IMG/VR virus record: IMGVR_UViG_3300042923_001757
Location: 1-38,208 of that record
Strand: one strand, 5' to 3'
DNA length: 38,208 nucleotides
From: a virus
Numbering within the stretch: the first letter of the stretch is position 1; each line of letters begins with the position of its first letter. A model generated the notes under the pieces. It did no database searches, was not told where the DNA came from, and saw only the letters and a program-made list of their open reading frames with translations. Shown one piece after another: positions 14,187 to 22,454 of this stretch. Position numbers and translations under genes: made by a program.

Positions 14187-15353
14187 TTGGGATTATGGGG
14201 CTGGGTTTCTAATTGGTTTGGTGATAGAAGTATTTTAAAGCTTACTGAGACAGAGTTTAACAATCTATTAGCTGAAGCTAAATACAAACAGCTTGCAATA
14301 GATACATGCGTTAATTTGATTTCTAATACATTGGTAAATTGTGAGTTTCAAACATTTCAAGAAGGTAAAGAGTACCGAGGAGAAAACTACTATCTATTTA
14401 ATGTGTCGCCTAATCAAAATCAAAATGCCAGTGAATTTATTCATAAGATGGTTAATCACTTGGTGTACCACAATGAAGCTCTCGTTATCATGCAAGACAA
14501 CAAGCTTTATGTTGCTGATGATTTTGAAGTTAAGGAATTCGCTTTAAAAGACAATATTTATAACAAAGTTAAGATTGGCGAATTGATATTTGAAAAACCT
14601 TTTAACGAGTCTGAGGTAATTCATTTAAAACTCAATGATAGCAACATCACTAAGGTGATTAACGGACTGTACGAAGATTACGGAAAGCTAATATCATCGG
14701 CTATGAATATCTATAAGCGATCAAATGCAAAGAGAGTTGTGTTAAAGGGCGACTTTCTAAGACCACAAACAGATGAAGAACAAGCGTTAATAGACAATAT
14801 GTTTAATGAACAATTCAAAGCGTGGTTTGAAGCAGATAAGGCAGGAGCAGTATTCCAGTTACAAAATGGCTACACATTAGAAGATATGAGTGGTAGTGGT
14901 ACAAGTACAAGTACACTACAAAACAGTCGTGATATAAGGGCGTTAGTTGATGATATATTCGACTTCGTGGCTATGGCTTTTCATGTACCTAGAGGACTGT
15001 TAAAGGGCGATCTAGCTGACGTAGAAAAGCAAACTGATAACTTCCTAATGTTTCGTATTAATCCAATATCAGAATTAATAACAGACGAGTTTAATAGGAA
15101 GATGTACTCGAAAGAAGAATATCTGAAACGCACTTACACAAAACTCGACACTTCAAGAATTAAGATACTTGATCTAGTGAACATGGCTACAGCAGCAGAT
15201 AAATTATTCGCTATCGGTGTTAATTCAATTAACGATAATTTGAGAATGTATGGCAGAGAGCCAATTAATGAAGATTGGGCAGACCAACGTTTTGTAACTA
15301 AGAACTATCAAACTATAGAAAATGTAGAATCTACGAAAGGAGGTGAGGAATAG
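14187..15353 (+). CDS. Portal protein (HK97 family)
   Basis: 388 residues from TTG 14187, which lies at the right distance from AAAGGTGGTGAG; a GTG inside that ribosome site is rejected. Familiar portal signatures are the N-terminal LWGWVSNWFGD, ALAIDTCVNLIS-like region (KQLAIDTCVNLISNTL), FLRPQTDEEQ, and FHVPRGLLKGDLADVEKQTD followed by FLMFRINPISELI. It forms the dodecameric ring at the capsid vertex through which DNA enters. It ends in GGEE, with the ribosome site of the protease gene (AAAGGAGGTGAGG) inside its last codons. Confidence 0.94.
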   Translation: MGLWGWVSNWFGDRSILKLTETEFNNLLAEAKYKQLAIDTCVNLISNTLVNCEFQTFQEGKEYRGENYYLFNVSPNQNQNASEFIHKMVNHLVYHNEALVIMQDNKLYVADDFEVKEFALKDNIYNKVKIGELIFEKPFNESEVIHLKLNDSNITKVINGLYEDYGKLISSAMNIYKRSNAKRVVLKGDFLRPQTDEEQALIDNMFNEQFKAWFEADKAGAVFQLQNGYTLEDMSGSGTSTSTLQNSRDIRALVDDIFDFVAMAFHVPRGLLKGDLADVEKQTDNFLMFRINPISELITDEFNRKMYSKEEYLKRTYTKLDTSRIKILDLVNMATAADKLFAIGVNSINDNLRMYGREPINEDWADQRFVTKNYQTIENVESTKGGEE

Positions 15354-16034
15354 TTGAGAAGATTCAAGAATGAGAAATTTAAAAGTTTAGCATCAGTACC
15401 GCATCAATTTAAAGCAGAACACACTAACGATGCTGATACCATTACGATTTATGGGGATATCGGCGAATCTTGGTGGGGTGATTCTACAAGCGCAAAGGAC
15501 ATTGAAGATGCATTAAAAAATGTGTCATCAGATACAATTAACATTCACTTGAATAGTCCTGGCGGTGATGTGTTCGATGGAATCGCAATTTACAACCAAC
15601 TTAAAAACCATTCTGCAAAAGTAGTTATTCATGTTGATGGTTTAGCCGCAAGTGCCGCATCATTAATTGCTATGGCTGGTGATGAAATCATAATGAATAC
15701 TGGTTCAATGATGATGATTCACGAAGCGTCCACATGGGCTTGGGGAAATAAAGGAGACTTTAAAAAGACTCTTAATGCTTTAGAGGGAATTGATAAATCT
15801 ATTGCAGATATTTATATGACTCGATTCCAAGGAGAACGTTCTGAAATTGAAGCGTTAATTCAAAAAGAGGAATGGTTCACAGCTAGCGAAGCAGTAGAAG
15901 TTGGGTTAGCCGATAGAGTTAATGAAACAAAAGTTGAACCTGAGGAGAATATTAAAAACTCTGTAATTCAACGTATTCGTAATAAGAAAATAGCAGCATC
16001 TGCAAATATATTAGAAAAATTCAAACGCCAATAA
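15354..16034 (+). CDS. Head maturation protease (ClpP-like, S14/S49 type)
   Basis: 226 residues starting at TTG directly after the portal stop. The ClpP fold is evident from IHLNSPGGDVFDGIAIYNQL, the nucleophile Ser100 in GLAASAASLIAM and His123 in MMMIHEAS. The sequence ERSEIEALIQKEEWFTASEAVEVGLAD is the usual C-terminal region of phage Clp proteases. It cleaves scaffold or the capsid N-terminus during prohead maturation. The gene position between portal and capsid is canonical. Confidence 0.95.
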   Translation: MRRFKNEKFKSLASVPHQFKAEHTNDADTITIYGDIGESWWGDSTSAKDIEDALKNVSSDTINIHLNSPGGDVFDGIAIYNQLKNHSAKVVIHVDGLAASAASLIAMAGDEIIMNTGSMMMIHEASTWAWGNKGDFKKTLNALEGIDKSIADIYMTRFQGERSEIEALIQKEEWFTASEAVEVGLADRVNETKVEPEENIKNSVIQRIRNKKIAASANILEKFKRQ

Positions 16035-16068
16035 AAGGGCGTTATTTTTATTTAGGAGGAAAACATTA

Positions 16069-17214
16069 ATGAAAAATTTAGACAGACCTATTATTCAAAA
16101 TAAAGAAGAACAAATCGTTTCTATGCAAGAGGCATTCGAAAACGGAGATGCAAAAGTAGTAGCAGAAAGAATTGTTTCTAGTTTTGAGAACAATATGACT
16201 CAGTTTCAAACTATGATGGATGAAACAATTAAAGAAGCACGAAAGGCACAAGAAGAAAACTGGGATGCGCAAGTATTAGCCACTCGTGGCGTTCGTGTTT
16301 TGACAACAGAAGAAAAGAAATTCTACAATGCTGCAATTTCTGTTGCTTCATTTGATGAAGTTCAAAAATTAATGCCATCAACAGTATTTGAAAGAGTATT
16401 TGAAGATTTAGAGAAAGAACACCCGCTATTGTCTCTAGTAAACTTCCAAAAGACAGGAGCAACTACTTCTTGGGTATTAAGAGTTCCTGGCGCACCTGCA
16501 GCATTCTGGGGTGATGTAACAGCGGCTATTCAAGAGATCGTTGATGAAGGTTTCCGTACTGTTGAACAAGGAATGTACAAGTTAAGTGGTTTCTTAGTAG
16601 TTTCAAAGGCAATGTTTGAACTTGGGCCTGAGTGGTTAGACAAGTACGTTCGTGCATTCTTATATGAAGTAATTGCTGATGAATTAGAAAACGCTATTAT
16701 CACAGGTGATGGAAATAAAAAACCAATCGGTATGTTAAAAGATTTAGATGGTGCTGTTGTGGCTGGTGCTTACCCAGACATAGCAACTGTAGCGTTAAGT
16801 GACTTTACTCCTCAAACAATCGGAGAAAAGATTCTAGCTCCTACAACTAAGAATGGCACTCGCAGATACACAGGAGTCACTTTAATCGTAAATCCTTTAG
16901 ATTATGCAATTAAATTCTTCCCGATTGGTGCTAAGCAAAAAGATGATGGAACTTGGACTTATGATAACTTTGGTGTTCCTGGATTAACTATTGTTCAATG
17001 TCCTAATGTACCTTTAAATCGTGCTATTGCAGGTAAACCAAAAGATTACTTCATGGGTGTTGCTGCAGAGCAAAAATTAGAAACTACTGATGTTTTAAGA
17101 ATGATTGAAGATCAACGTCTGTACTTAGTTCGTCAATTAGCTAACGGTCGCCCACTAGATGCTGATTCATTCACAGTGTTTGATATTACTAACTTAGGTG
17201 TTCCTACGCCATAA
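16069..17214 (+). CDS. Major capsid protein (HK97 fold)
   Basis: 381 residues, ATG after TTAGGAGGAAAACATTA. The first 100 or so residues (QEAFENGDAKVVAERIVSSF, MDETIKEARKAQEENW) are helical and probably the delta/scaffold segment removed by the protease. The HK97 fold follows: PLLSLVNFQKTGATTSWVLR, AAFWGDVTAAI, LSGFLVVSKAMFELGPEWLD, ITGDGNKKPIGMLKDL and a C-terminal DQRLYLVRQLANGRPLDADS. It builds the icosahedral shell. Confidence 0.95.
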   Translation: MKNLDRPIIQNKEEQIVSMQEAFENGDAKVVAERIVSSFENNMTQFQTMMDETIKEARKAQEENWDAQVLATRGVRVLTTEEKKFYNAAISVASFDEVQKLMPSTVFERVFEDLEKEHPLLSLVNFQKTGATTSWVLRVPGAPAAFWGDVTAAIQEIVDEGFRTVEQGMYKLSGFLVVSKAMFELGPEWLDKYVRAFLYEVIADELENAIITGDGNKKPIGMLKDLDGAVVAGAYPDIATVALSDFTPQTIGEKILAPTTKNGTRRYTGVTLIVNPLDYAIKFFPIGAKQKDDGTWTYDNFGVPGLTIVQCPNVPLNRAIAGKPKDYFMGVAAEQKLETTDVLRMIEDQRLYLVRQLANGRPLDADSFTVFDITNLGVPTP

Positions 17215-17227
17215 GGAAGTGAGCTAA

Positions 17228-17428
17228 ATGTATAAGGTATTAAATGACTTCGTAGAGAAAGAACACAAGAATACATTGTACGTGAAAGGTGATAGCTACC
17301 CTAAATCAGGATTTATCTCAAATCCTGAAAGGGTGTCTTTTCTTCAATCTAATAAAAATAAGTACAATAAAGTATTCTTAGGTTCAGAAGAAGCGGAAAA
17401 GAAAAAATCATCTAAAAAGAAAAAGTAG
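17228..17428 (+). CDS. Small head-region protein with lysine tail
   Basis: 66 residues in the head operon, 13 bases after the capsid stop. The N-terminal MYKVLNDFVEKEHKNTLYVK and SGFISNPERVSFLQSNKNKY are typical of small proteins at this position in Firmicutes siphophages. It ends in a lysine/serine-rich tail (EKKKSSKKKK). Role unknown; it may be a minor head or decoration protein. Confidence 0.8.
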   Translation: MYKVLNDFVEKEHKNTLYVKGDSYPKSGFISNPERVSFLQSNKNKYNKVFLGSEEAEKKKSSKKKK

Positions 17429-17437
17429 GTGATTTAA

Positions 17438-17734
17438 TTGGATACTGAATTATTAGAAGAACTTAAATCAATATTAAGGATCACTTGGAATGATGAGGAT
17501 GTTGATTTATCAAAGTTAATAAATAGAGCAAAGGCGTACCTAAATGATAAATGTGGTGCGCCTCTTGACTTTACTGTTAATGGAAGTTCGAGGGAACTTT
17601 TATTTGAACGTTGCCGATATGTTTACAACAACGCAGCAGAAGAATTTGAGAAGAACTTCCACCATGAGATTTCAAGGCTTATATTAAAAACTGCGTTAAA
17701 TAACAGGAGTGTTGTAGATGAAACCACATTATAA
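17438..17734 (+). CDS. Head-tail connector protein (gp6-like)
   Basis: 98 residues, TTG start after AGGTGATTTAA. Features of gp6-like adaptors are LEELKSILRITWNDEDVDLSKLINRAKAYLNDKCG near the N-terminus and a helical C-terminal half (CRYVYNNAAEEFEKNF). Such proteins form the ring under the portal that connects head and tail. It overlaps the next gene by 17 bases. Confidence 0.88.
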   Translation: MDTELLEELKSILRITWNDEDVDLSKLINRAKAYLNDKCGAPLDFTVNGSSRELLFERCRYVYNNAAEEFEKNFHHEISRLILKTALNNRSVVDETTL

Positions 17735-18071
17735 AGAAGTATTTAACGATGGGTTTTTATTATATGGCCATAAAGTAACTCAACGCAGCGAGTTAAAGAA
17801 ACGGCTTGGTGAGACATTTGTTCAAGAAGGTAAACTTGCCTTTAGAGAAATGTCCGCAAGAGATTCAGACTATCAATTAGTAGGTATGATGGGTGCGAAG
17901 TTAGACTTAAAAGTCAAAACGATGTACCCACCATCTTTTAGGACCATAAACAAATCTAAATTAAAAGTAGTCATCAGAAATGTTGAATACGATGTGATAA
18001 AAGTCGATTCGGACAACGTTACAAAGTTTTTATACTTCTACTTACAGGAAGTAGGTGGAATAAGTGAATGA
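17718..18071 (+). CDS. Head-tail joining / stopper-like protein
   Basis: 117 residues. MKPHYKEVFNDGFLLYGHKV and the central REMSARDSDYQLVGMMGAKLDLKVK with a C-terminal VVIRNVEYDVIKVDSD resemble the phage head-tail adaptor (SPP1 gp16-like) group. It is probably a beta-rich stopper that seals the connector before the tail is attached. It overlaps both neighbours (17 and 8 bases), as expected in a tightly coupled structural operon. Confidence 0.82.
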   Translation: MKPHYKEVFNDGFLLYGHKVTQRSELKKRLGETFVQEGKLAFREMSARDSDYQLVGMMGAKLDLKVKTMYPPSFRTINKSKLKVVIRNVEYDVIKVDSDNVTKFLYFYLQEVGGISE

Positions 18072-18444
18072 GAAATCAAAAGAACGAATTCAGAAGTTAA
18101 ATAGACTATTAGTAGAGAGCCTTGAAACAACATTTGGAGTTAATGTATACCAAGATCAAGTTAGCGAAGATGAAGAAGCAAATTATCACTATTTCATATT
18201 TGAGACAGGCGGCTTTGTTCCAACTCAGACAGACTACACACTAAATCAAGAAGTACTAGTAAGATACTACTCTGAAAATCGTGATGATCTAGACGAAAGA
18301 ACTTTAGATATAATATCTGTACTAAAAAATGCGGGATACTCTTTTTTACGTTCACAAAAATCATCTATACAAAAAGGCGAAACAGATTCATACGTTGATG
18401 AGATTGAACTTTATTTCAATAGGGCTTTAAAGTATGGCTACTAA
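18064..18444 (+). CDS. Tail completion / minor tail protein
   Basis: 126 residues, ATG after GTAGGTGGAATAAGTG. The order in the operon (after the stopper, near the gp10-like gene) and the pattern LLVESLETTFGVNVYQDQ, DYTLNQEVLVRYYSENRDDLD, DEIELYFNRALKYG fit tail terminator/tail completion proteins (gp17-like or DUF3168-like). It would cap the tail tube where it meets the head. Exact family is inferred from context. The next gene's original start (ATG 18434) lies inside its last codons. Confidence 0.75.
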   Translation: MNEKSKERIQKLNRLLVESLETTFGVNVYQDQVSEDEEANYHYFIFETGGFVPTQTDYTLNQEVLVRYYSENRDDLDERTLDIISVLKNAGYSFLRSQKSSIQKGETDSYVDEIELYFNRALKYGY

Positions 18445-18477
18445 CCATTGGCAAATTGATTTATAGATGTAAGGCGT

Positions 18478-18855
18478 TTGGAAGAAGCTATGAAGCAAAT
18501 ACCGTACAAATCTGAAAAGGTTATTAACGAGATTCTTCATACAGAAGCTATTCCAATGGCTATTCAATCTATTCAACCTAATATACCAGTATCGACTTGG
18601 AAGAATAAAGTCCGTAAAAAGAAACACGCAAAAGAAAACCATCCACAAGCTCCACAAAAGGAGAATTTAGGTTTTACAATCAGACCTAAACCGAGATTCA
18701 ATTATTTGAAGTATCCTGACCTTGCGATAGGTACATCACAACATAACGTACCTCAATACTTTATGAAAAAAGGATTACAAGATGTAGCACCAAAAATAAT
18801 TGATAAGTTAATGGATGGATTGCAAGAAGAAATATATAAAACATTAGGAGGTTAA
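18478..18855 (+). CDS. HK97 gp10-like tail protein, probably disrupted by a one-base loss near its start
   Basis: The open part encodes 125 residues from TTG 18478 (LEEAMKQIPYKSEKVINEIL, then FTIRPKPRFNYLKYPD and VPQYFMKKGLQDVAPKIIDK), recognisable as the HK97 gp10 / minor tail component family. The natural start seems to be ATG 18434, overlapping the previous gene, giving MATNHWQID and then a stop. The continuation FIDVRRLEEAM lies in the -1 frame from 18460. Joining the two needs one extra base at about 18458, so a base was lost or misread there. No slippery heptamer is present. Reinitiation at TTG 18478 may still give a shortened protein. Confidence 0.8.
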   Translation: MEEAMKQIPYKSEKVINEILHTEAIPMAIQSIQPNIPVSTWKNKVRKKKHAKENHPQAPQKENLGFTIRPKPRFNYLKYPDLAIGTSQHNVPQYFMKKGLQDVAPKIIDKLMDGLQEEIYKTLGG

Positions 18856-18857
18856 TT

Positions 18858-19439
18858 ATGCCGACTGTTATTGAAGAATTTGATGCAATAAAAATAACAA
18901 ACGCAAGTATTCAATTTTTTGAGGGTGGTGTTCAACAAACAGGTACACCATTTGGCTTTATTGGAGAATTAGAAGGTGAAACTGAACTTAAAGAACTTGT
19001 AAAGATATGTGAAGGTGTAGAAACCAACAAAACAACTTTACCAGTTAAAATGACTTTGAAGGTCACTGGTCATACCCCTGTTCAAGTTGCTAGAGATATT
19101 TTCGGACTTTCTACAACGGACTTAAAGCCTGGAGTATGGGCGTATGGCTCAAAATCAAAAGGTAAGAAATTCGTATTCACTGGCGATGTAATGGACGAAT
19201 TCCAAGATTTAAAGAAATTAATTGCTTTCTCAAATTGTGTTTCTAATACTGGATTCCAATTTAAAATCGAGAATGGAGCAGATGAAGTAGTTCAGATTGA
19301 AATTGAATTTACAGCAATGAAAGATGCTGAAGGTAATTTCTACTATGAGGCAATCACAGATGAATTAGAAGATGCAACCATAACTACAAATTGGCACACA
19401 ACTTTTACCCCTGAATTAGTAAAAGCTGCAGTAGTATAA
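18858..19439 (+). CDS. Major tail (tube) protein
   Basis: 193 residues, ATG after TTAGGAGGTTAATT. The patterns IKITNASIQFFEGGVQQTGTP, ELKELVKICEGVE, VTGHTPVQVARDIFGLST and AYGSKSKGKKFVFTGDVMDEF are those of Firmicutes siphophage tail tube proteins (phi13-type). It polymerises into the tail tube around the tape measure. A terminator directly follows, usual after highly expressed tube genes. Confidence 0.92.
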   Translation: MPTVIEEFDAIKITNASIQFFEGGVQQTGTPFGFIGELEGETELKELVKICEGVETNKTTLPVKMTLKVTGHTPVQVARDIFGLSTTDLKPGVWAYGSKSKGKKFVFTGDVMDEFQDLKKLIAFSNCVSNTGFQFKIENGADEVVQIEIEFTAMKDAEGNFYYEAITDELEDATITTNWHTTFTPELVKAAVV

Positions 19440-19463
19440 GCTCCTCATTAGAGGGGCTTTTTT
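19439..19463 (+). terminator. Intrinsic terminator after tail tube gene
   Basis: AGCTCCTC (19439-19446), loop ATTA, GAGGGGCT (19451-19458), one wobble pair, then six T. It overlaps the stop codon of the tail tube gene. Confidence 0.82.
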
Positions 19464-19483
19464 AATATGAAAAGGTGGTAACT

Positions 19484-19930
19484 ATGAAAATAGAGATAGT
19501 TGAACTAAAAGAAATGGAATTTGTTGAGGTTGAAGGCGAGTTTAAACAAGTTTTTAAAAATCAAAAAAGAGTTCCATGCTTTATCACTAACTTTGCGATT
19601 AAAAAAGGCAAAGAACTAGGATTAATTAATGGCTCATTAATATCTGACTTGTTTAAGTTACAAAACAGTGTAAAGGAAAATGGTGAGGTTAGCAGTGATG
19701 CGATTGACAGTTTAGATGAAACAGAATTACAGAAAGTGATTTATTTAGGTTATGTAGGTGCTAATCCAAACACTGAACTGACATTTGATGAATTCATACA
19801 AAAGTTTCATTACTCATATGAGGAAACCGTCCTATTGTATGTGAACCTTATCGAAAAAACTATTTCAAACAATCCAAATTTATTTGCAGAAGGGTTTAAA
19901 AAGAGTACTAAGTCAGAAAAAAAGCAATAA
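19484..19930 (+). CDS. Tail assembly chaperone (G product)
   Basis: 148 residues from ATG 19484 (AAAAGGTGGTAACT upstream; the in-frame GTG inside this ribosome site is rejected). It binds the tape measure before tail assembly. The N-terminal MKIEIVELKEMEFVEVEGEF and the helical C-terminal half fit the siphophage G-type chaperone, as does the position between tube and tape measure genes. It ends in KSEKKQ. The codons GA-A_AAA_AAG just before the stop form a classical -1 slippery site, which makes the longer GT form. Confidence 0.88.
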   Translation: MKIEIVELKEMEFVEVEGEFKQVFKNQKRVPCFITNFAIKKGKELGLINGSLISDLFKLQNSVKENGEVSSDAIDSLDETELQKVIYLGYVGANPNTELTFDEFIQKFHYSYEETVLLYVNLIEKTISNNPNLFAEGFKKSTKSEKKQ

Positions 19931-20094
19931 AACCACCACCAATTAAAGTTGAATGTGTAGAAGATCTATACGTTCTCTATGTCTTAGTTTACGGAGTTGA
20001 TGCTAAGACTTTTTGGCATGAGCCTATTTGGTCGGTGGATAGAATCGTAAACAGCAAAATCGCTTACGATGGATGGAAAAACAACCCCAAATAA
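19918..20094 (+). CDS. Tail assembly chaperone GT extension, made by -1 ribosomal frameshift
   Basis: The slippery heptamer A_AAA_AAG lies at 19918-19924, two codons before the stop of the chaperone gene. Reading continues in the -1 frame from GCA (19924) to TAA 20094, adding 56 residues. These begin AIKPPPIKVECVEDLYVLYV and include FWHEPIWSVDRIVNSK, which looks like a real T-domain. The extension has no start codon of its own. This is the well-known programmed frameshift of siphophage tail genes; the T part recruits the tube protein. A stimulatory structure downstream was not identified. Confidence 0.85.
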   Translation, partial: KKAIKPPPIKVECVEDLYVLYVLVYGVDAKTFWHEPIWSVDRIVNSKIAYDGWKNNPK

Positions 20095-20108
20095 AGGTAG
20101 GTGAGAGA

Positions 20109-22454
20109 ATGAATACAGAAACTAAAGTTACTTTTAGGGCATTTAATCAGGACTTTAATAAAGCAATCAAAGAAATGAATAACGAGAGTTCCAAACTAAG
20201 GCAAGAATTTACACTTCAAAAGGAGCAACTCAAGGAAACTGGAACTGAAACAGAAAAGTTATCAGCAAAACTTAACTTTCTAAAAAATGCTCATGAGTCG
20301 GCAGGTCAGAAAGTTGCCCTGACTGAATCACAACTTACAAAAGCAAAGGCACAGTTTGGAGAAAACTCTATTGAGGTTGATAAACTAACTAGACAGTTAA
20401 ATAGCGCAAAAATATCTGAACAAAAGTTAGCAAATGAAATAATACAAACAAATAGACAATTGACCGAACAGTCTCAAAAAGCTGGTATGAATGCTGAAAA
20501 ACTTGAACAGATGGGCAACAATATGCAACAGGCGGGTTCAAATATTGCTATGAGTTTTGGTGTGGCAACTGCAGCGGTAGGCGCAGGATTAGGTTTAGCG
20601 GTAAAGACAGCAGCAAATTTTGAACAACAACTATCAAATGTCAAGGCGGTATCAGGCGCAACATCAGAAGAAATGAAAGTATTAAGTGAACTTGCTAAGA
20701 AATACGGTGCAACTACAAAATATTCAAGTATTGAATCGGCACAAGGAATTGAGGAATTAATTAAGGCTGGTGTATCACTTAAAGATATTATAAACGGTGG
20801 ACTTGAGGGGGCATTAAGTTTAGCTACAGCAGGAGAGTTGGAATTAGCGGATGCGGCAGCAATCGCATCTACTGCGCTGAATGCTTTTAAAAATGATAAT
20901 CTTACTGTTTCAAAAGCGGCTGACTTATTGGCTGGTGGTGCAAATGCATCGGCTACATCAGTATTAGAAATGAAAGATGGATTAGCACAAGTTTCTGCAG
21001 TAGCATCAGGAGTAGGCGTAAACTTCAAAGATACTACAACAGCACTTTCGTTATTTGCTAATAATGGGTTAAGAGGCTCAGATGCAGGTACTTCATTAAA
21101 GACAATGTTAATGAATTTACAACCAGTAACAAAAGAACAAAAAGAAATGTTCGAAAAGTTAGGTTTAGTTACAAAAGATGGTGCTTCTGCGTTTTATGAC
21201 GCTAATGGTAAAATGAGGCCTTTAGAAGAAATAGCCGGATTACTTAACACTAAATTAAATGGATTGACTGATGCACAAAGGCAAATGACTTTAGAAACGA
21301 TGTTTGGTACCGATGCAATTCGTGCTGCCAACATTTTGTATAAAGAGGGTGCTGATGGAGTAAATAAAATGTACTCCGAAATGAGCAAAACTACAGCAGC
21401 AGAAGTTGCTAAAATTAAGATGGATAACTTTAATGGCGAGATGAAAAGGTTAAATAGTTCAATTGAGTCAGCAAAGGTTTCGATTGGTAACGCTTTAATA
21501 CCAGCTCTTACAAAAATCGCCGATGTTGTACAAGGTGCAGTAGATAAGTTTAATAATTTAAGTCCTACAATGCAAAAAACTATCGCTATTGGCGGAGCAA
21601 TAACATTTGTTGTTTTAAGTCTTATTACAGTAATTGGTTTGTTAATGGCTAGTATAGGTTCAGCGATGATAGGGTTTGCTATGCTTACTCCTGTGCTTGC
21701 GGGAGTCAAAACAGCCTTAATGGCTCTGACAGGACCAATAGGAATAGCTATAGCAATAATTACTACACTAGCTATTATTATTTATAAAAACTGGGACACG
21801 ATTAAAGCTAAAACAATCGAAATTTGGGATAGTGTAAAATCGGTTATTTCAAATGTAGCGAATGGCATTAAAAACATCATTTCGAATGTATTTAATGGAA
21901 TAAAAATATATTTCTCAACAATTTTGAATGTGTATAAAACTATGTTCACTACAGTATGGAACACGATTAAAACAGCAACATCAAGCGTTTTCAATTCGTT
22001 TAAGTCTGTTATCACTAATCCATTAAAAGCTATTAATCTTCTAAGCATAGGTAAAGACATTATAAATGGATTAATTAACGGTATTAAAAGCAAAATCAGT
22101 TCCATTGGTGAAGCTATGAGCAGTGTTGGTAGTACAATTACAAAGAAAATAAAAGGTGTACTTGATATTCATTCACCTTCAAGAGTAATGATGCAACTTG
22201 GTAAATATATTCCAGAAGGTCTATCAGAGGGTATCACACAAAACCTAAAGACTGTTTCAAGTGCCTCTGAACAAATGGCAGGAGCTACAATTCCTAGAAT
22301 GGAAAAAGTCGTGAACAACAATACGCCTATTTCTGTTAATTTAACTTACAATGGCAACAATCCAGATGATGCTTATTCAATGTTAGACATTATTGAAGAT
22401 GGATTAAGTTCTAGGTTTACTAGTAAATTAAGGACTTCAGGGGTGAGAACATGA
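20109..22454 (+). CDS. Tape measure protein
   Basis: 781 residues from ATG 20109 (AAAGGTAGGTGAGAGA upstream). The alternative ATG 20073 has no ribosome site and would overlap the chaperone extension. The N-terminal 130 residues form a coiled coil. A TP901-type core follows (ANFEQQLSNVKAVSGATSEE, GLRGSDAGTSLKTMLMNLQP, TLETMFGTDAIRAANILYKE). Hydrophobic segments at about residues 475-540 (TIAIGGAITFVVLSLITVIG, IGIAIAIITTLAIIIYKNW) may form the membrane channel during DNA entry. The C-terminus has KGVLDIHSPSRVMMQLGKY. It sets tail length; at roughly 0.15 nm per residue a tail of about 115 nm would follow, as an estimate. It overlaps the next gene by four bases. Confidence 0.95.
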   Translation: MNTETKVTFRAFNQDFNKAIKEMNNESSKLRQEFTLQKEQLKETGTETEKLSAKLNFLKNAHESAGQKVALTESQLTKAKAQFGENSIEVDKLTRQLNSAKISEQKLANEIIQTNRQLTEQSQKAGMNAEKLEQMGNNMQQAGSNIAMSFGVATAAVGAGLGLAVKTAANFEQQLSNVKAVSGATSEEMKVLSELAKKYGATTKYSSIESAQGIEELIKAGVSLKDIINGGLEGALSLATAGELELADAAAIASTALNAFKNDNLTVSKAADLLAGGANASATSVLEMKDGLAQVSAVASGVGVNFKDTTTALSLFANNGLRGSDAGTSLKTMLMNLQPVTKEQKEMFEKLGLVTKDGASAFYDANGKMRPLEEIAGLLNTKLNGLTDAQRQMTLETMFGTDAIRAANILYKEGADGVNKMYSEMSKTTAAEVAKIKMDNFNGEMKRLNSSIESAKVSIGNALIPALTKIADVVQGAVDKFNNLSPTMQKTIAIGGAITFVVLSLITVIGLLMASIGSAMIGFAMLTPVLAGVKTALMALTGPIGIAIAIITTLAIIIYKNWDTIKAKTIEIWDSVKSVISNVANGIKNIISNVFNGIKIYFSTILNVYKTMFTTVWNTIKTATSSVFNSFKSVITNPLKAINLLSIGKDIINGLINGIKSKISSIGEAMSSVGSTITKKIKGVLDIHSPSRVMMQLGKYIPEGLSEGITQNLKTVSSASEQMAGATIPRMEKVVNNNTPISVNLTYNGNNPDDAYSMLDIIEDGLSSRFTSKLRTSGVRT

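Noticed and set aside
19918-19924. A run of seven A near the end of the tail chaperone as a sequencing error breaking a gene
   Set aside because: It is a standard slippery heptamer at the right place for the known G/GT frameshift.
20474-21709. Long open frames on the minus strand (184 and 171 codons) opposite the tape measure gene
   Set aside because: They lie fully inside a well-supported gene, have no ribosome sites and show the serine/alanine-rich composition of antisense frames.
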